22,530 bases of DNA, taken from assembly GCA_910588815.1 (NCBI GenBank), contig CAJUQY010000047.1, positions 1-22,530 of the forward strand, in the 5' to 3' direction. A program made the translations under genes and the position numbers. Origin of the DNA: an uncultured Lachnospiraceae bacterium (GTDB taxonomy: Bacteria; Bacillota; Clostridia; Lachnospirales; Lachnospiraceae). Below, in pieces: positions 21,693-22,530 of the stretch (its first letter is position 1; every line of letters starts with the position of its first letter). Under the pieces are notes generated by a model. That model saw only the letters and a program-made list of their open reading frames with translations. It ran no database searches and was not told the origin of the DNA.

Positions 21693-22184
21693 ATGGAAGA
21701 AAAAAAGCAAGCTCCCCGTCCCGGCACAGATATGAGGCCGGAGGAATATGAGGCATACGTGAAGCAGGTCACACCGACCCACAGCACGCCCCTCAATATG
21801 GCAAAGGCATTTTTAACCGGCGGGATCATCTGCACGATCGGCCAGTTTTTCATGAATACCTTTACGAATAACGGCCTGGATAAAGACGCTGCCGGTGCAT
21901 GGACCCTGCTGATCCTGATCGGGAGCACGGTCATTCTGACCGGGCTCAATATATTTCCCAAGATCGTCACCTTCGGCGGGGCCGGGGCCCTGGTGCCCAT
22001 CACTGGCTTCGCCAACTCCGTGGTGGCCCCGGCCATCGAGTACAAGAAGGAGGGTCAGGTCTTCGGAATTGGCTGTAAAATTTTTACAATTGCCGGGCCG
22101 GTGATTTTGTATGGGATATTTGCCAGCTGGATCGCAGGGGTTTTGTATTATGTGCTGGACAGGATGGGAATGTATTGGGCGTAA
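21693..22184 (+). CDS. spoVAC: Stage V sporulation protein AC
   Basis: This 163-residue membrane protein of the SpoVA channel has a soluble start (MEEKKQAPRPGTDMRPEEYEAYVKQVTPTHS) and then about four hydrophobic segments. Family motifs are NMAKAFLTGGIICTIGQ, NIFPKIVTFGGAGALVPITGFANSVVAPAIEYKKEG and FGIGCKIFTIAGPVILYGI. In Bacillus SpoVAC forms a mechanosensitive pore for dipicolinic acid. GAGAGG lies about 11 bases upstream. The gene is followed by a strong terminator rather than spoVAD. Confidence 0.95.
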   Translation: MEEKKQAPRPGTDMRPEEYEAYVKQVTPTHSTPLNMAKAFLTGGIICTIGQFFMNTFTNNGLDKDAAGAWTLLILIGSTVILTGLNIFPKIVTFGGAGALVPITGFANSVVAPAIEYKKEGQVFGIGCKIFTIAGPVILYGIFASWIAGVLYYVLDRMGMYWA

Positions 22185-22223
22185 ATGTAAAAATAAAATA
22201 TTGGAGATTTTGTGTGAAAATGG

Positions 22224-22255
22224 GAACGCTTCATGTGGATGGGGCGTTCTTTTTT
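22224..22255 (+). terminator. Rho-independent terminator after spoVAC
   Basis: Arms at 22224-22234 and 22239-22249 pair over 11 bases (two G-U) around a GTGG loop, followed by six T residues. It ends the spoVA genes here. Confidence 0.9.
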
Positions 22256-22303
22256 GTATATAGTGTTTAATATATCGTGCTAAAGAAAATACATCTTGAG
22301 TTT

Positions 22304-22378
22304 CCGCAAACTGCACTCAAAAAATAAACATGTAGGTTCAAAGTACCAATCTGCCATTTTTTGAATGCAGTTGAGCGG
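22304..22378. repeat. Imperfect inverted repeat, possible mobile-element or regulatory end
   Basis: Arms at 22304-22324 and 22357-22378 are near-complementary: TTTTTTGA, one mismatch, TGCAGTT, then a 1-base slip and CGG. The AT-rich core is about 32 bases. The left arm can also fold alone (GTTT-CCGC-AAAC within TTGAG...CTCAA). Purpose unknown. Confidence 0.45.
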
Positions 22379-22530
22379 CAGCACCTGCGAGTAGAGGTAC
22401 CCAAAATAAGCCCCGTCGGAACCGGACTGTGGGAGAACTATTCTTTTATCTATTCAGACGACCAGCTTAAGGCAGAGCTGACGGTAAGCCGGACGCTTCG
22501 TCCGGAACCAGAGCCTGATGCCCTCTTTCG
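22362..22530 (+). CDS. Unrecognised partial reading frame running off the window
   Basis: A frame is open from a stop just before 22330 to the window end. It contains KISPVGTGLWENYSFIYSDDQ... and ends with a Pro/Glu stretch, TLRPEPEPDALF. A TTG at 22361-22363 or later codons could start it, but no ribosome site is seen and codons before 22380 overlap the inverted repeat. It may be a new gene, or a fragment joined here by rearrangement. I do not recognise the protein. Confidence 0.3.

Overview
The window looks like chromosome of an endospore-forming, low-oxygen Firmicute, most likely a Lachnospiraceae (Clostridium cluster XIVa) gut organism. The reasons are a moderately GC-rich genome with strong AGGAGG-type ribosome sites, a T-box in front of valS, a spoIIA operon followed directly by spoVA genes, a DUF6472-like small protein, and sbcDC and folC. 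The assignment to family is inference. Nothing in the window is clearly phage or plasmid.

Layout. Positions 1-2475 (+) hold the end of a glutamine-dependent NAD synthetase, a Cys-rich small acidic protein, uracil phosphoribosyltransferase and a metal-dependent amidohydrolase, probably one nucleotide/cofactor operon. A compact, highly structured stretch at 2475-2691 looks like an unannotated RNA. On the minus strand, 2715-4729 carry a FIST-domain sensor and a soluble methyl-accepting protein as a two-gene unit. Positions 4922-8117 (+) are a complete T-box-controlled valS: promoter, leader with a GUA (Val) specifier, T-box sequence, terminator and gene. A LysR regulator (-) and a MATE exporter (+) are divergent at 8123-10542. 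sbcD and sbcC (-) overlap by 4 bases at 10549-14972, and folC (+) diverges from them through a symmetrical promoter pair.

From 16571 on, the region holds a 50-residue small protein, a zinc-ribbon/TPR membrane protein and then the sporulation cluster: spoIIAA-spoIIAB-sigF behind a SigH-like promoter, and a SigG-like promoter for a small membrane protein followed by spoVAA, spoVAB and spoVAC. SpoIIAA, SpoIIAB and SigF form the partner-switching circuit that activates SigF in the forespore. SigF leads to SigG, and SigG probably switches on the SpoVA proteins that move dipicolinic acid into the spore. The spoVA set stops after spoVAC at a strong terminator. An inverted repeat and an unrecognised partial reading frame follow, so spoVAD and spoVAE are not here.

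The most interesting non-coding signals are three. First is the candidate structured RNA at 2475-2691. Second is an ~88-base dispersed repeat present twice (5329-5416 and 18434-18519), each copy just after a terminator T-run, whose paired stems differ by compensatory changes; a decayed partial third copy follows at 5417-5452. Third is the perfect match to the forespore SigG promoter consensus in front of the spoVA genes.
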